Shown one piece after another: positions 24,576-33,488 of a stretch of DNA of 64,000 bases (the stretch's first letter is position 1; every line of letters begins with the position of its first letter). A program made the translations under genes and the position numbers. The notes beneath the pieces were generated by a model. It ran no database searches. It was not told the origin of the DNA and was given only the letters and a program-made list of their open reading frames with translations. Origin of the DNA: CAWCDJ01 sp963794265 (GTDB lineage Bacteria; Acidobacteriota; Terriglobia; Bryobacterales; Bryobacteraceae); contig CAWCDJ010000004.1 in the NCBI GenBank assembly GCA_963794265.1, positions 1,302,001 to 1,366,000 of the forward strand, read 5' to 3'.

Positions 24576-27500
24576 TCAGTCCGCGCCGCCCGCCGCCATC
24601 GCTACCAGCCGGTAGATCTGGGCACCGTACTTCTCGACCGTGCTGATGCCGATCCCCGGAATGCTCAGCAGTTCGGCCGCCGTCCCCGGATGCCGCTCCG
24701 CCATCGCTTTCAAGGCGGCATCCGTGCAGATGCGGAATGCCGGGACGCCGCGCCGTTTGGCCTCCGCCAGCCTCCAACTCCGCAGCAGCCCTTCCAGGCG
24801 CGCAGCAGCCGGAGCGGGTGGCCGCGCCGCCTTCGGCGCCGGCTTGGGCTGCTCCGCCTCGACAGGCGCCTTTCCCCTGGCGCGTTTGCCTGCTTTCTTT
24901 TTGGCCCCCCTGGACTTTCGCTTGCGTGCAACGCTCTCCGTCGCCAGCTTCATCCGCAACTCGGGCGGATGGGTCTCGTCCACCGCTTCGCCGACCTCCG
25001 TGAGGCTCGCCTTGCGGTAGGGAATGGACCGCCCATCCTTCTCAAACACCGCGCCGGCAAGCCGCACCAGGCCTGCCCGCGCCAGCGCTCCCAACACTTC
25101 CTCAAACGCGTCGCGCGTCAGGCTTCCCTCCGGGAACAACTCGGCGTGGAGCCTGCCGGTGGGTCTGTAGCCCGCTCCCCGCAGCGCCTCCAGGGTCCGT
25201 AGCGCCGCCTGCTGTTCCCCGGCGCCGGCCGGGCGGAAGCGCTGTCCGGCGCACTCGCCCGGCGCGCAGAAATCGCAGATGCCGCAAGGGTGGCGGCTAT
25301 CCGCCAGGTCGCCAAAGTGCCGGACCAGCGCGGCCATGCGGCATTCGCTCGATTCGGCGAACCGCAGCATCAGGTCCAACTGCTGCTGTTTCTGCTCCGC
25401 CTGCGCGAGGTACAGATCGCGCCATCCCTCCTGCCCCAGGCTCACATTCTCGGCAAAATCCACGATCGCGCCGCCGTGGATCCACAGCTTCTCGAGCGCC
25501 CGGTCGAACGCATCGGCATCCATGCGGGAGTGCTTTTGCAGGGCCGCCTTCTCCACCGGTTCGATCCGCAACTGGCGGAAGATGCCGTCAAGCACGCTCA
25601 CATCCGGGTAGTCCCGCTCGAAAAAGAAATCGTGCGTTCGCCGGTCCGCGTAGGAGTGCATCAGGATGCTACGGCTCGGCAGCCCGTCGCGCCCCGCGCG
25701 CCCGATCTCCTGGTAGAAGGCTTCCAGGCTTCCCGGCAGCGCTGTGTGGATCACGGTCCGCACATCGTGCTTGTCGATTCCCATGCCGAACGCGATGGTC
25801 GCCACCATCACCTCCATCCGGCCTTCCATAAACTCCTGCTGGACGCGCTTGCGGTGCTCCGCATCCAGGCCCGCATGGTACGCGCCGCAGGCGAAGTGCT
25901 CGCCCAGTTCGGCGGCCAGGGCCCCGGTCTGCGCGCGCGTCGGCGCATATACGATGGCCGGCCGGCGCGTCTCGTCGAGCAGCAGTTCGAGCGCCAGGCC
26001 CCCGCGCGCCGAGGGCGGCACTTCCACCACCTCCACCGCCAGGTTCGCGCGGCGGAAGCCCTGGATGAATTGCGCCGGCCGCTCGAGCCCCAGTTGCAGC
26101 ACGATGTCGCTTTGCACCACCGGGGTCGCGGTCGCGGTCAGCGCAATCACCGGCGCCGGCCGCAGGGTGGGAAGGTACTGCCCCAGCATCCGGTAATCCG
26201 GACGGAAATCGTGCCCCCACTGGGAGATGCAGTGGGCTTCGTCCACCGCCACCAGGGATGGCTTCCGCTTCGCCAGCATCTCCGGAAATCCGCTCACCCG
26301 CAGGCGTTCCGGCGCGATGAACAGGAACTGCAGCCGCCCGTTCAGATAGTCGATGCACGCCTGCCGCGAATCGGCGCGGTCGCGTCCGGAGTGAATCCGC
26401 TCCACTGCAAAACCCCGCTGCTTCAGCCTCGCCGCCTGGTCTTCCATCAGCGCGATGAGCGGGCTGATCACCAATGCCGTCCCCCCACGCGCGATCGCCG
26501 GCAGTTGGTAGCACAGCGATTTTCCGCTTCCCGTGGGCATCACCAGCAGGACGTCTTTCCCCTCCACCACCGTCCGGCATACGGCTTCCTGGCTGGCGCG
26601 GAACGCCGCAAACCCGAACGCCGAATGCAGCAGATCTTCGAGCGTTCCTCCGTCGTAGACCGGTGGCGCGGAGGGCGCTGCCACGGCCGGAACCGCGTCC
26701 ACCGCCTTCGGCCCCGGTGTGCCGCTCTCCTGCCTGGCGCCCGGCGTAGCGCTTCGGGGCCGCGCCGGAATCGCGCCCGTCTTCCCCACCACCTCCCGCA
26801 CGTAATCCTCGATCCCTTCCATAAAAGGATGGAGTTCGGCCGTTCCCCTGTGGATGCGATCGAGATACGCCTCCCACTGTCCGGTCATGGCCGGACTCTT
26901 CACTTCCGCGTGAACCACTTCGATCAGGCGGATCCCTTTTTCGGTAGCCTCCAGGCTCTTGCCGTTCCGAACCATGTACTCGCGCTTCAGCAGCACTTCG
27001 ATAATCGCCGCGCGCGTGGCCGGGGTGCCCAGCCCCGTCTCCTTCATGGCGTCCGAGAGTTCTTTCTCGTCGAGCGTCTTGCCGGCCGTCTCCATGGCCG
27101 TCAATAGCGTCGCCTCGGTGAAGCGCTTGGGCGCGCGCGTCTTCTTTTTCAGCACCTCCACCGCCACCACGTCCTGCGCTTGTCCCTCCGCAAGCCCGGG
27201 CGGCAACAGTTCGTCCGCGGATCCGTCCTCGCCTTGCCCGCGGACCTTCCTGGCCTTCGCGGGCGCCAGGTCCAGCACCTTCCACCCCACCTGCTCGACC
27301 GCGCTGCCCGACGTGTGGTACCGGTCGACGTTCGCCTCATTGCGGATCGCGGTAATCACGGTCGTGACCGACCAGACGTGGTCTTCGTGCCAGGCGCTCA
27401 GCAGCCGCCGGCAGATCAGGTCGTAGATCCTGCTCTCATCCGGCGAGAGCGCCGAACGGCCCGGCGGAGTGGTCGTGGGGATGATCGCATGGTGGTCCGT

Positions 27501-28652
27501 GACCTTGCCATCGTCCACGTAGCGGCGGCCCAGCGGGCGCTCTCCCGTTCCCGGCGCCAGGTGCTCTCGGTACGGCTCCGCGATCGCGGCCACGACGCGC
27601 CCCAGCGTTTGCGCCACGTCCTTCGAAAGGTGCCGGCTATCGGTGCGCGGATAGCTGATCAGCTTGTGCCGTTCGTAGAGCGCCTGCGCGGTCTCCAGCG
27701 TCTTTTGCGCGCTGAAACCGAAAAGCCGGTTGGCGTGCCGCTGCAATTCCGTCAAATCGTAGAGCAGCGGGGGCGCCATCCGTTGGGTCTGCGCCTGGAT
27801 CGATTCGATCGCCGCCTGGCCCGTGCGCGCCCGCGCCTCGATGGCCTTCGCCTCTTCGCCGTCCGGCGGCAACCGCATGGCTTGCTGGAGCGATTCCTTG
27901 TCGGCACCCGCCGCCGCCCGGTCCCGCAGCCACGTCCCGCGGTAGGTTTGCCCGGCCGGTGCGCCCTGCGGATGGAAGGTGGCCGCCACCTCCACATAAT
28001 CCTCCGGCACGAAGCTGCGAATGGCCAGTTCCCGTTCCACCAGCATCGCCAGCGTGGGCGTCTGCACCCGCCCCACGGAGAGGTCTTCGCCATACGCCAG
28101 CGAATAAGCTCGCGAGAGGTTCATTCCAACCAGCCAGTCGGCGCGGCTCCGCCCCCGCGCCGCGTCCGCCAGCGAATCGTAATCCGCACCCGGCCGCAGC
28201 GACTCGAATCCCCGCCGGATGGCCTCCGGGGTCAGCGACGAAATCCATAGCCGGCTCACCGGCTTGGCGCACCCGGCGGCTTCGTAAATGTAGCGGAAGA
28301 TCAGTTCGCCTTCGCGCCCCGCGTCGGTGGCGCACACCACCCGCGCCACCTTGGGCGAATTCAGAATGCGCCTGACCGTGTCGAACTGGTCTTTGGTTTT
28401 GTCGTAGACCACGAGCGGCCATTCCCGCGGCAGCATGGGCAGCAGGTCCCGGCGCCACTGTTTCCATTCCGGGCGGATCTCGTGCGGCTGCGCCAGCGCC
28501 GCCAGGTGGCCTATGGCCCAGGTGACCACGTACCCGTTGCCGTGCAGGTACCCGTCCCCTTTGCCGCCCGCCCCCAATATCCGCGCGATGTCTCGCGCTA
28601 CCGAGGGCTTCTCGGCAAGCACCGCGACACTCCCCGATTCCGCGGCAGGCAT
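24576..28652 (-). CDS. DNA topoisomerase III - RecQ helicase - HRDC fusion
   Basis: 1358 residues from the ATG at 28650-28652. Residues 1-600 are a complete type IA topoisomerase III: Toprim (VAVLAEKPSVARDIA, CATDAGREGELIFRYI), LSVGRVQTPTLAMLVERE and catalytic Tyr334 in LISYPRTDSRHLS. From about residue 640 comes RecQ: MPTGSGKSLCYQLPA (about 705), DEAHCISQWGHDFRPDY (about 804), ALTATAT and QEIGRAGRDGLPS, then the zinc set CRMAALVRHF...HPCGICDFC. A Lys/Arg-rich linker leads to a C-terminal HRDC domain. RecQ-family helicase plus topoisomerase III normally act as partners that unlink recombination intermediates; here both are one chain. No zinc-finger tail of TopB is seen. Confidence 0.93.
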   Translation of the reverse strand: MPAAESGSVAVLAEKPSVARDIARILGAGGKGDGYLHGNGYVVTWAIGHLAALAQPHEIRPEWKQWRRDLLPMLPREWPLVVYDKTKDQFDTVRRILNSPKVARVVCATDAGREGELIFRYIYEAAGCAKPVSRLWISSLTPEAIRRGFESLRPGADYDSLADAARGRSRADWLVGMNLSRAYSLAYGEDLSVGRVQTPTLAMLVERELAIRSFVPEDYVEVAATFHPQGAPAGQTYRGTWLRDRAAAGADKESLQQAMRLPPDGEEAKAIEARARTGQAAIESIQAQTQRMAPPLLYDLTELQRHANRLFGFSAQKTLETAQALYERHKLISYPRTDSRHLSKDVAQTLGRVVAAIAEPYREHLAPGTGERPLGRRYVDDGKVTDHHAIIPTTTPPGRSALSPDESRIYDLICRRLLSAWHEDHVWSVTTVITAIRNEANVDRYHTSGSAVEQVGWKVLDLAPAKARKVRGQGEDGSADELLPPGLAEGQAQDVVAVEVLKKKTRAPKRFTEATLLTAMETAGKTLDEKELSDAMKETGLGTPATRAAIIEVLLKREYMVRNGKSLEATEKGIRLIEVVHAEVKSPAMTGQWEAYLDRIHRGTAELHPFMEGIEDYVREVVGKTGAIPARPRSATPGARQESGTPGPKAVDAVPAVAAPSAPPVYDGGTLEDLLHSAFGFAAFRASQEAVCRTVVEGKDVLLVMPTGSGKSLCYQLPAIARGGTALVISPLIALMEDQAARLKQRGFAVERIHSGRDRADSRQACIDYLNGRLQFLFIAPERLRVSGFPEMLAKRKPSLVAVDEAHCISQWGHDFRPDYRMLGQYLPTLRPAPVIALTATATPVVQSDIVLQLGLERPAQFIQGFRRANLAVEVVEVPPSARGGLALELLLDETRRPAIVYAPTRAQTGALAAELGEHFACGAYHAGLDAEHRKRVQQEFMEGRMEVMVATIAFGMGIDKHDVRTVIHTALPGSLEAFYQEIGRAGRDGLPSRSILMHSYADRRTHDFFFERDYPDVSVLDGIFRQLRIEPVEKAALQKHSRMDADAFDRALEKLWIHGGAIVDFAENVSLGQEGWRDLYLAQAEQKQQQLDLMLRFAESSECRMAALVRHFGDLADSRHPCGICDFCAPGECAGQRFRPAGAGEQQAALRTLEALRGAGYRPTGRLHAELFPEGSLTRDAFEEVLGALARAGLVRLAGAVFEKDGRSIPYRKASLTEVGEAVDETHPPELRMKLATESVARKRKSRGAKKKAGKRARGKAPVEAEQPKPAPKAARPPAPAAARLEGLLRSWRLAEAKRRGVPAFRICTDAALKAMAERHPGTAAELLSIPGIGISTVEKYGAQIYRLVAMAAGGAD

Positions 28653-28685
28653 GGTCAACTTACAGTGTAGCGGGGCTTCCCCCGT

Positions 28686-31010
28686 CTAACGATAAGGCGT
28701 CATCGAAAATGGACGCGCCTCGGGCGCCGTCGCCCACTCCTTATTAGGCTGCGAGGTCATGACAAACCGCAGCTCTCCGCCCGCCAGAATCTCCTCGTGC
28801 CGGATAAAACACCGCGCCAGGGGTTGACCGTTCAGCCGCACCTCACCCACGTAGCGATTCGAATCGCTCAGATGCTCGGCCACGATCCGGAAGCGCTTCC
28901 CGTTGGGCAGGTTCAACACGATCTCGCCGGCAAACGGCCGCCCGATCACGTACTCGTTCGAAGCGGGCGCCACCGGATAGAAGCCCATCGCCGTGAACAG
29001 CAGCCATGCGGACATCTGGCCGAGATCGTCGTTCCCCACCAGGCCCTCGGGCGTCGGCTTGTACTGGGTATCGACGATCTGCTTCAGCCGCTCCTGGGTG
29101 CGCCACGGAGCGCCGGCATAGTCGTAAAGGTAGGCCAGGTGATGGCTCGGCTCGTTTCCGTGGATGTACTGGCCGATCATGCCGGAAATATCCTCCACGG
29201 CGGCGTACTGCTTGGGATCCACCCTGGCGTCGAACATCGCATCCAATTTGGCGATCAACTGCGCATCGCCCCCGAGCGCGCGCACCAGCCCGCCTTCATC
29301 CTGCGGCTGATACCAGGAATATTGCCAGGAATTGCCCTCCGTGAAGCCGCTGTCTGCGCCGGCGCTCGCCGGGTCGAACGGCTCGCGGTAGCTTCCATCG
29401 CTGAGCCGCGGGCGGGCAAACCCGGTCCTGGCGTCGAACACGTTGCGCCAGTTGGCCGCGCGCCGCTCGAACTTTTCGGCGATATCCGTGCGGCCCATGG
29501 CTCGGGCGACCCGCGCGATCGTCCAGTCGTCGTAGGCGTACTCGACGGTCTTCGAGACTCCTTCGCCATCCCGGTCGACCGGCACGTAGCCGAGCTTCAG
29601 GTAATCGCCCAAATGGCCATACGGCGCATAGCTGGCACTCGCCACCATGGCGTCCAGCGCCTCCCCGGCGTCGTAGCCGCGGATGCCCTTCATATACGCA
29701 TCGGCGATCTCGGGCACCGCGTGGTAGCCGATCATGCACCACGTCTCGATGCCCTGAAACTGCCAGACCGGCAGGATTCCGAACGGGCTGTAGCGGCGGG
29801 ATTCCACCAGCGAGCGAACCACGTCGGCCGTGCGGCTCTCCGGCTCGATCAGGGTCATCAACGGTTGTTCGGCGCGGTAGGTGTCCCATAAAGAGAAGGT
29901 GGAAACGAAGCGGAATCCCTCGGCCTTGTGCACCTGGTTGTCCGGGCCGCGATAGCTGCCATCCACATCCATGGCAACGCCCGGCGCCATCAACGCGTGG
30001 TAGAGCGCCGTATACAGATTCACGCGCACCGGTTCGGCGGCCCGGATCTCCAGCCGCGCCAGTTCCCGTTCCCAGCTCTTACGGGCGGCTGCTCGCACCG
30101 CGTCGAAATCGAAACCGGCAACTTCGGCGTCGAGATTGGCGATGGCGTGGTCCTCGCTGACGGTGGAGAGCGCTACCTTCACCACCAGCGGCGCGCCGAG
30201 GCGCCCGAAGTGCAGCACCGCGATCAGGCCGCGGCCTTCGAGCGCCGCCCGGTCGGCGGGCCCGGTGCCCGGCGGCTGGAAGCCCTTGTACTCCAGCGGA
30301 AGCGGCTCCCGATCGTGGAATTCGTGGCCGATGACTGGCGCCGAGAAGCGCATCGCGAAGTACAGTTGACGGCCCGGCGCCCAGCCGCGCGTCTCCCGCA
30401 TCCCGGTGATCGTCCCGCCGGCGCGCAGCCTTACCCTGGACCACAACACCTTGCCCGGGTAGTTGTAGATGGACGACCGAAGATCCAGCAGCAGGCTCGC
30501 CTCCCGATTCGCGGGGAAAGCGTAGCGATGCACGCCCACGCGCGTGGTGGCGGTCAATTCCGCGCGGATGCCGTAATCGTCCAGCGTCACGGCGTAGTAA
30601 CCCGGCTGCGCAATCTCCGTCTCGTGCCGGAAGCGCGAGGCGTAGCCCGTGCCCGGCTCACCCGGTTCGAGCCGCACCTCGCCCGCGATCGGTTGAATCA
30701 GAAAATCGCCCAGGTCCGAATGTCCGGCTCCCGAGAAATGGGTGTGCGAGAAGCCCAGCAGCGACCGGTCCTCATAACGATAGCCGGCGGCCCATTTGTA
30801 ACTCTGTTTGAAGGGGCGGATCTGCGTGTCGGGACTGAGCTGCACCATCCCGAACGGGACCGTGGCGCCGGGAAACGTGTGGCCGTCTTCGCCCGTGCCT
30901 ATGAACGGATTCACCGCGTCGTACGCGGCCTTCTGCGCCGCCGCCGGCACCGCGAGGGACGCCAGAAACAGCAATACCCGCGAAGCCCTTCCTGCCTTGA
31001 GACTTTTCAT
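28686..31010 (-). CDS. GH92-family alpha-mannosidase-like glycoside hydrolase
   Basis: 774 residues with a signal peptide (RVLLFLASLAVPAAAQ). The family GH92 opening is present (VNPFIGTGEDGHTFPGATVP, then GMVQLSPDT). Further segments are GFSHTHFSGAGHSDLGD, the middle helical barrel (FSLWDTYRAEQPLMTLIEP, FTEGNSWQYSWYQPQDEGG) and GNDDLGQMSAWLLFTAMGFYPV. GH92 enzymes are calcium-dependent exo-alpha-mannosidases; mannoside linkage here is not predictable. The protein is exported and would release mannose from glycans. Downstream of the URO-D-like gene on the same strand with a 28-base gap. Confidence 0.93.
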   Translation of the reverse strand: MKSLKAGRASRVLLFLASLAVPAAAQKAAYDAVNPFIGTGEDGHTFPGATVPFGMVQLSPDTQIRPFKQSYKWAAGYRYEDRSLLGFSHTHFSGAGHSDLGDFLIQPIAGEVRLEPGEPGTGYASRFRHETEIAQPGYYAVTLDDYGIRAELTATTRVGVHRYAFPANREASLLLDLRSSIYNYPGKVLWSRVRLRAGGTITGMRETRGWAPGRQLYFAMRFSAPVIGHEFHDREPLPLEYKGFQPPGTGPADRAALEGRGLIAVLHFGRLGAPLVVKVALSTVSEDHAIANLDAEVAGFDFDAVRAAARKSWERELARLEIRAAEPVRVNLYTALYHALMAPGVAMDVDGSYRGPDNQVHKAEGFRFVSTFSLWDTYRAEQPLMTLIEPESRTADVVRSLVESRRYSPFGILPVWQFQGIETWCMIGYHAVPEIADAYMKGIRGYDAGEALDAMVASASYAPYGHLGDYLKLGYVPVDRDGEGVSKTVEYAYDDWTIARVARAMGRTDIAEKFERRAANWRNVFDARTGFARPRLSDGSYREPFDPASAGADSGFTEGNSWQYSWYQPQDEGGLVRALGGDAQLIAKLDAMFDARVDPKQYAAVEDISGMIGQYIHGNEPSHHLAYLYDYAGAPWRTQERLKQIVDTQYKPTPEGLVGNDDLGQMSAWLLFTAMGFYPVAPASNEYVIGRPFAGEIVLNLPNGKRFRIVAEHLSDSNRYVGEVRLNGQPLARCFIRHEEILAGGELRFVMTSQPNKEWATAPEARPFSMTPYR

Positions 31011-31038
31011 AACCTTTGCACGGCCCCCGCCACCCGGA

Positions 31039-32073
31039 TCAAAACGTCCCGAATTCCCTGGCCGCCGCGACCAGCGCCTGCATATTTTCGGGTCGCGTGT
31101 CGCGGCCGAGGGCGCAACCGGAGCTCAGAATCAGCCCGCGCCCGCCGGTATCCCGGATCACCTTGCGCGCCGCATCGGTAACTTCGGAGGGCGTGCCCAG
31201 CACCATGGGGTCGCTCGGATTTACGTTACCCATCAGTATGGTTTCGGGCGGCACCAGGCAGCGCGCCGCTCCCATATCCACTTTCCAATCGATTTCGAGA
31301 ATGCGCGCCGCCGTGCCGGCCATGTCCGCGAGAATGGCGCTGGTGTTGCCGCAGATGTGGAGCGACATCGGAATGCCGTACTCCTGCACTTCGCGCACCA
31401 GCTCGATTTCCGCCGGCAAGGCGTATTGACGGTACATCCTGGGCGAGATCAGGTTCGGACTCGCGTAGGCGTCGCCGATGGATGTGGCGTGCGCGCCGGC
31501 GTCCTTCTGGGCTTTGGCGAACACGGCGCACGCGCGGCGGCAATAGTCGATCAGGCCGGTGATGGCACCGGTGTCCTCGCCGCTCATCAGGTCGAGGAAG
31601 AACTGCTGCGCGCCGCGCAGCAGGCAAGCCAGCGTGAACGGTCCCTGGTCGGCGCGCCCCATGATGAAGATGCGGTTGCCCGTGCGTTCCACCAGCGCGT
31701 GAGTGGTCTCGAGCCAGATCGGAAGGCGCGCGTCCTTCTGGGGGTCCGGCACTTTCAGCGTGGCGACGTCGGCGAGTGTCCGCAGGCGCGGCTCGCTTTC
31801 GTCCACCACGGCGGGTTCGTCGTCGCGGAAGATAACCTTGGCGCCGCAGGCTTCGGCGAGGGTCGCATCGTCAAAATCGACGATGCAGCCGTCGTAGCCG
31901 TAGCGTTCCTGGCTGATCACCTGCGCTTCGGCCATCCGAGAGGCGTTGCGCACCACCTCGCCCATGCGCACGCCCGCGGTTTCGAGCGAGAACATAAAAG
32001 CCTGTGGGATGACCGGCACGCGGTCCGGCGTGCCGCCGTTCAGTACGGCGAAACAGCGTTCAAGCGGCGTCAA
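31039..32073 (-). CDS. Uroporphyrinogen decarboxylase-family (MtaA/CmuA-like) protein
   Basis: 344 residues from a TTG at 32071-32073 placed 8 bases behind a GAGGAGG. The URO-D barrel is visible (MTPLERCFAVLNGGTPDRVP at the start, TSIGDAYASPNLISPRMY). Residues typical of zinc methyltransferase relatives are HICGN (His and Cys) and SSGCAL (third Cys). It is therefore more likely a corrinoid- or thiol-type methyltransferase relative than heme-pathway HemE. Its neighbours are a mannosidase and an amidohydrolase, not heme genes. Substrate unknown. Confidence 0.82.
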   Translation of the reverse strand: MTPLERCFAVLNGGTPDRVPVIPQAFMFSLETAGVRMGEVVRNASRMAEAQVISQERYGYDGCIVDFDDATLAEACGAKVIFRDDEPAVVDESEPRLRTLADVATLKVPDPQKDARLPIWLETTHALVERTGNRIFIMGRADQGPFTLACLLRGAQQFFLDLMSGEDTGAITGLIDYCRRACAVFAKAQKDAGAHATSIGDAYASPNLISPRMYRQYALPAEIELVREVQEYGIPMSLHICGNTSAILADMAGTAARILEIDWKVDMGAARCLVPPETILMGNVNPSDPMVLGTPSEVTDAARKVIRDTGGRGLILSSGCALGRDTRPENMQALVAAAREFGTF

Positions 32074-32151
32074 CTGGCGAACCTCCTCGGGTAACCCATC
32101 GGCCTGGGCGACTTCCAGTGTAGTGCGGCGCGAAGCTCGCCGGGTATCCGA

Positions 32152-33324
32152 TTACGCGGAGAGCCCCAACAGGCGGGCGGCGTTCTGCGCGTACACTTTT
32201 CTCAGGATCTGCTCGCTCAGCCCGAGACCGTAGATCCGCCACCGGCCCTGCGGCGGAATCGCCGCCGGAGCGTAGTCGAAGTACTCGTCTTCCGTCTCGA
32301 GAAAACGGTAGTAGATCTCGTAGAGCGCGTCGCCGAAGGTCTGCTGCGGCGTACTCGCATCGGCGCTCGCGTCCGTGCCGAACACGATGCGGTCCTGGTA
32401 TCTGTCGAAGAACTTCTGCGCCATGCGCGGCTGCCGGCCGAGTTCGCCAATCCGCGCCGCGATGTCCACGTACATGTTCGGGTGGCTGTCCAGGCATTCG
32501 GAAACGTAGGGCAGGTCTTCCGAATCCGCCGTGTGGAGGCAGACGAACCTGGTGCCCGGATGGCGCCGCATCACGTTGCGGCGCGCCTCCTGCAGCTCGC
32601 GATTGCCGGGGAAATCCTTGCCATGGAAGGACCAGTCCGGGTGCGCGTGCAACTCCTCCCAGCGCTCATTGAAGCGGTCGATCGGCAGGAAGAAGGCCTC
32701 CGGATCCGAGGTGTGGATCGCCACCGGCATCTTGAGCGCTCCGGCAGCCTCCCACATCGGGTCGAACCGAGGGTCGTCGAGCGCAACCAGCCGGCCGGTT
32801 CCCTGCTCCCTGAGGAACAGGCCGAGGGTCTTCAGTATCTTCAACCCCTTCGCTCCGGCGTTGTGGGCGTCTTCGATCTGGTCCGCCTGGAACTTGGAGT
32901 ATCCGGGATCGGACGCCCTGCTCCAGACCGGCTCGGTAAAGACCAGGAAGCGGCCGGGATGGGCCGTCTGCAGTTTGGCGATCGCCTCGCGCAGGCCATC
33001 TCCGTAGCCGCCGGTCACGTCCACCATGGTTCGGATGTTCTTGCGGTCCATCACGGCCAGGCAATTTGCCGGGTCCATGCCGAAGTGGATCCCGCCGGCG
33101 CGGGCCGCGAAGGTGATGTGGGTGTGGAAGTCGATCAGCGGAAAGCGCGCCCTTGGCACTTGCGTCTCGGGCACGTGGAGCATGCTCTTGGGCTGAAACT
33201 CTTCGAGCGGCAACCGGCCGCCCCGTTCCGCCTGCGGCGCCTGGACCGGCGATTGAGCCGACGCGGGCCGCCCGCCCGCCATCAGGGAACCCGCGCTGAA
33301 CGCCAACCAGTTTCTTCGATTCAC
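32152..33324 (-). CDS. Exported amidohydrolase (amidohydrolase-2 family)
   Basis: 390 residues from a GTG at 33322-33324, 4-5 bases after AGGAG. The N-terminus NRRNWLAFSAGSLMAGG is a probable Tat-type signal. Metal-site residues of the TIM-barrel family are LIDFHTHITF (His-x-His), KILKTLG (possible metal-bridging Lys), VAIHTSD, FVCLHTAD and the Asp in VFGTDAS. Hydrolase or decarboxylase; substrate cannot be named. The upstream reading frame to 33624 is unlikely to be coding because it opposes the histidine-kinase gene start. Confidence 0.84.
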   Translation of the reverse strand: MNRRNWLAFSAGSLMAGGRPASAQSPVQAPQAERGGRLPLEEFQPKSMLHVPETQVPRARFPLIDFHTHITFAARAGGIHFGMDPANCLAVMDRKNIRTMVDVTGGYGDGLREAIAKLQTAHPGRFLVFTEPVWSRASDPGYSKFQADQIEDAHNAGAKGLKILKTLGLFLREQGTGRLVALDDPRFDPMWEAAGALKMPVAIHTSDPEAFFLPIDRFNERWEELHAHPDWSFHGKDFPGNRELQEARRNVMRRHPGTRFVCLHTADSEDLPYVSECLDSHPNMYVDIAARIGELGRQPRMAQKFFDRYQDRIVFGTDASADASTPQQTFGDALYEIYYRFLETEDEYFDYAPAAIPPQGRWRIYGLGLSEQILRKVYAQNAARLLGLSA

Positions 33325-33488
33325 TTTGCTCCTGTCCCGGCCGCCCGAATCCGCCGCCGTAATCGAGTGTAACGCGCCGGCCTGGCACGGAAAAGCCCGG
33401 GCCGCAACCAGGGTCGGACGCACGGGTAACTGCCCCCGGCTCCGGAAGTTTGCGGCGGAACCGGGTTTTTGGCCGATGAGGAGTGCGT

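Noticed and set aside
31039..32073. Assignment as heme-pathway HemE
   Set aside because: The HxC and later Cys residues and the carbohydrate-gene context fit the MtaA/CmuA-type relatives better than uroporphyrinogen decarboxylase itself.
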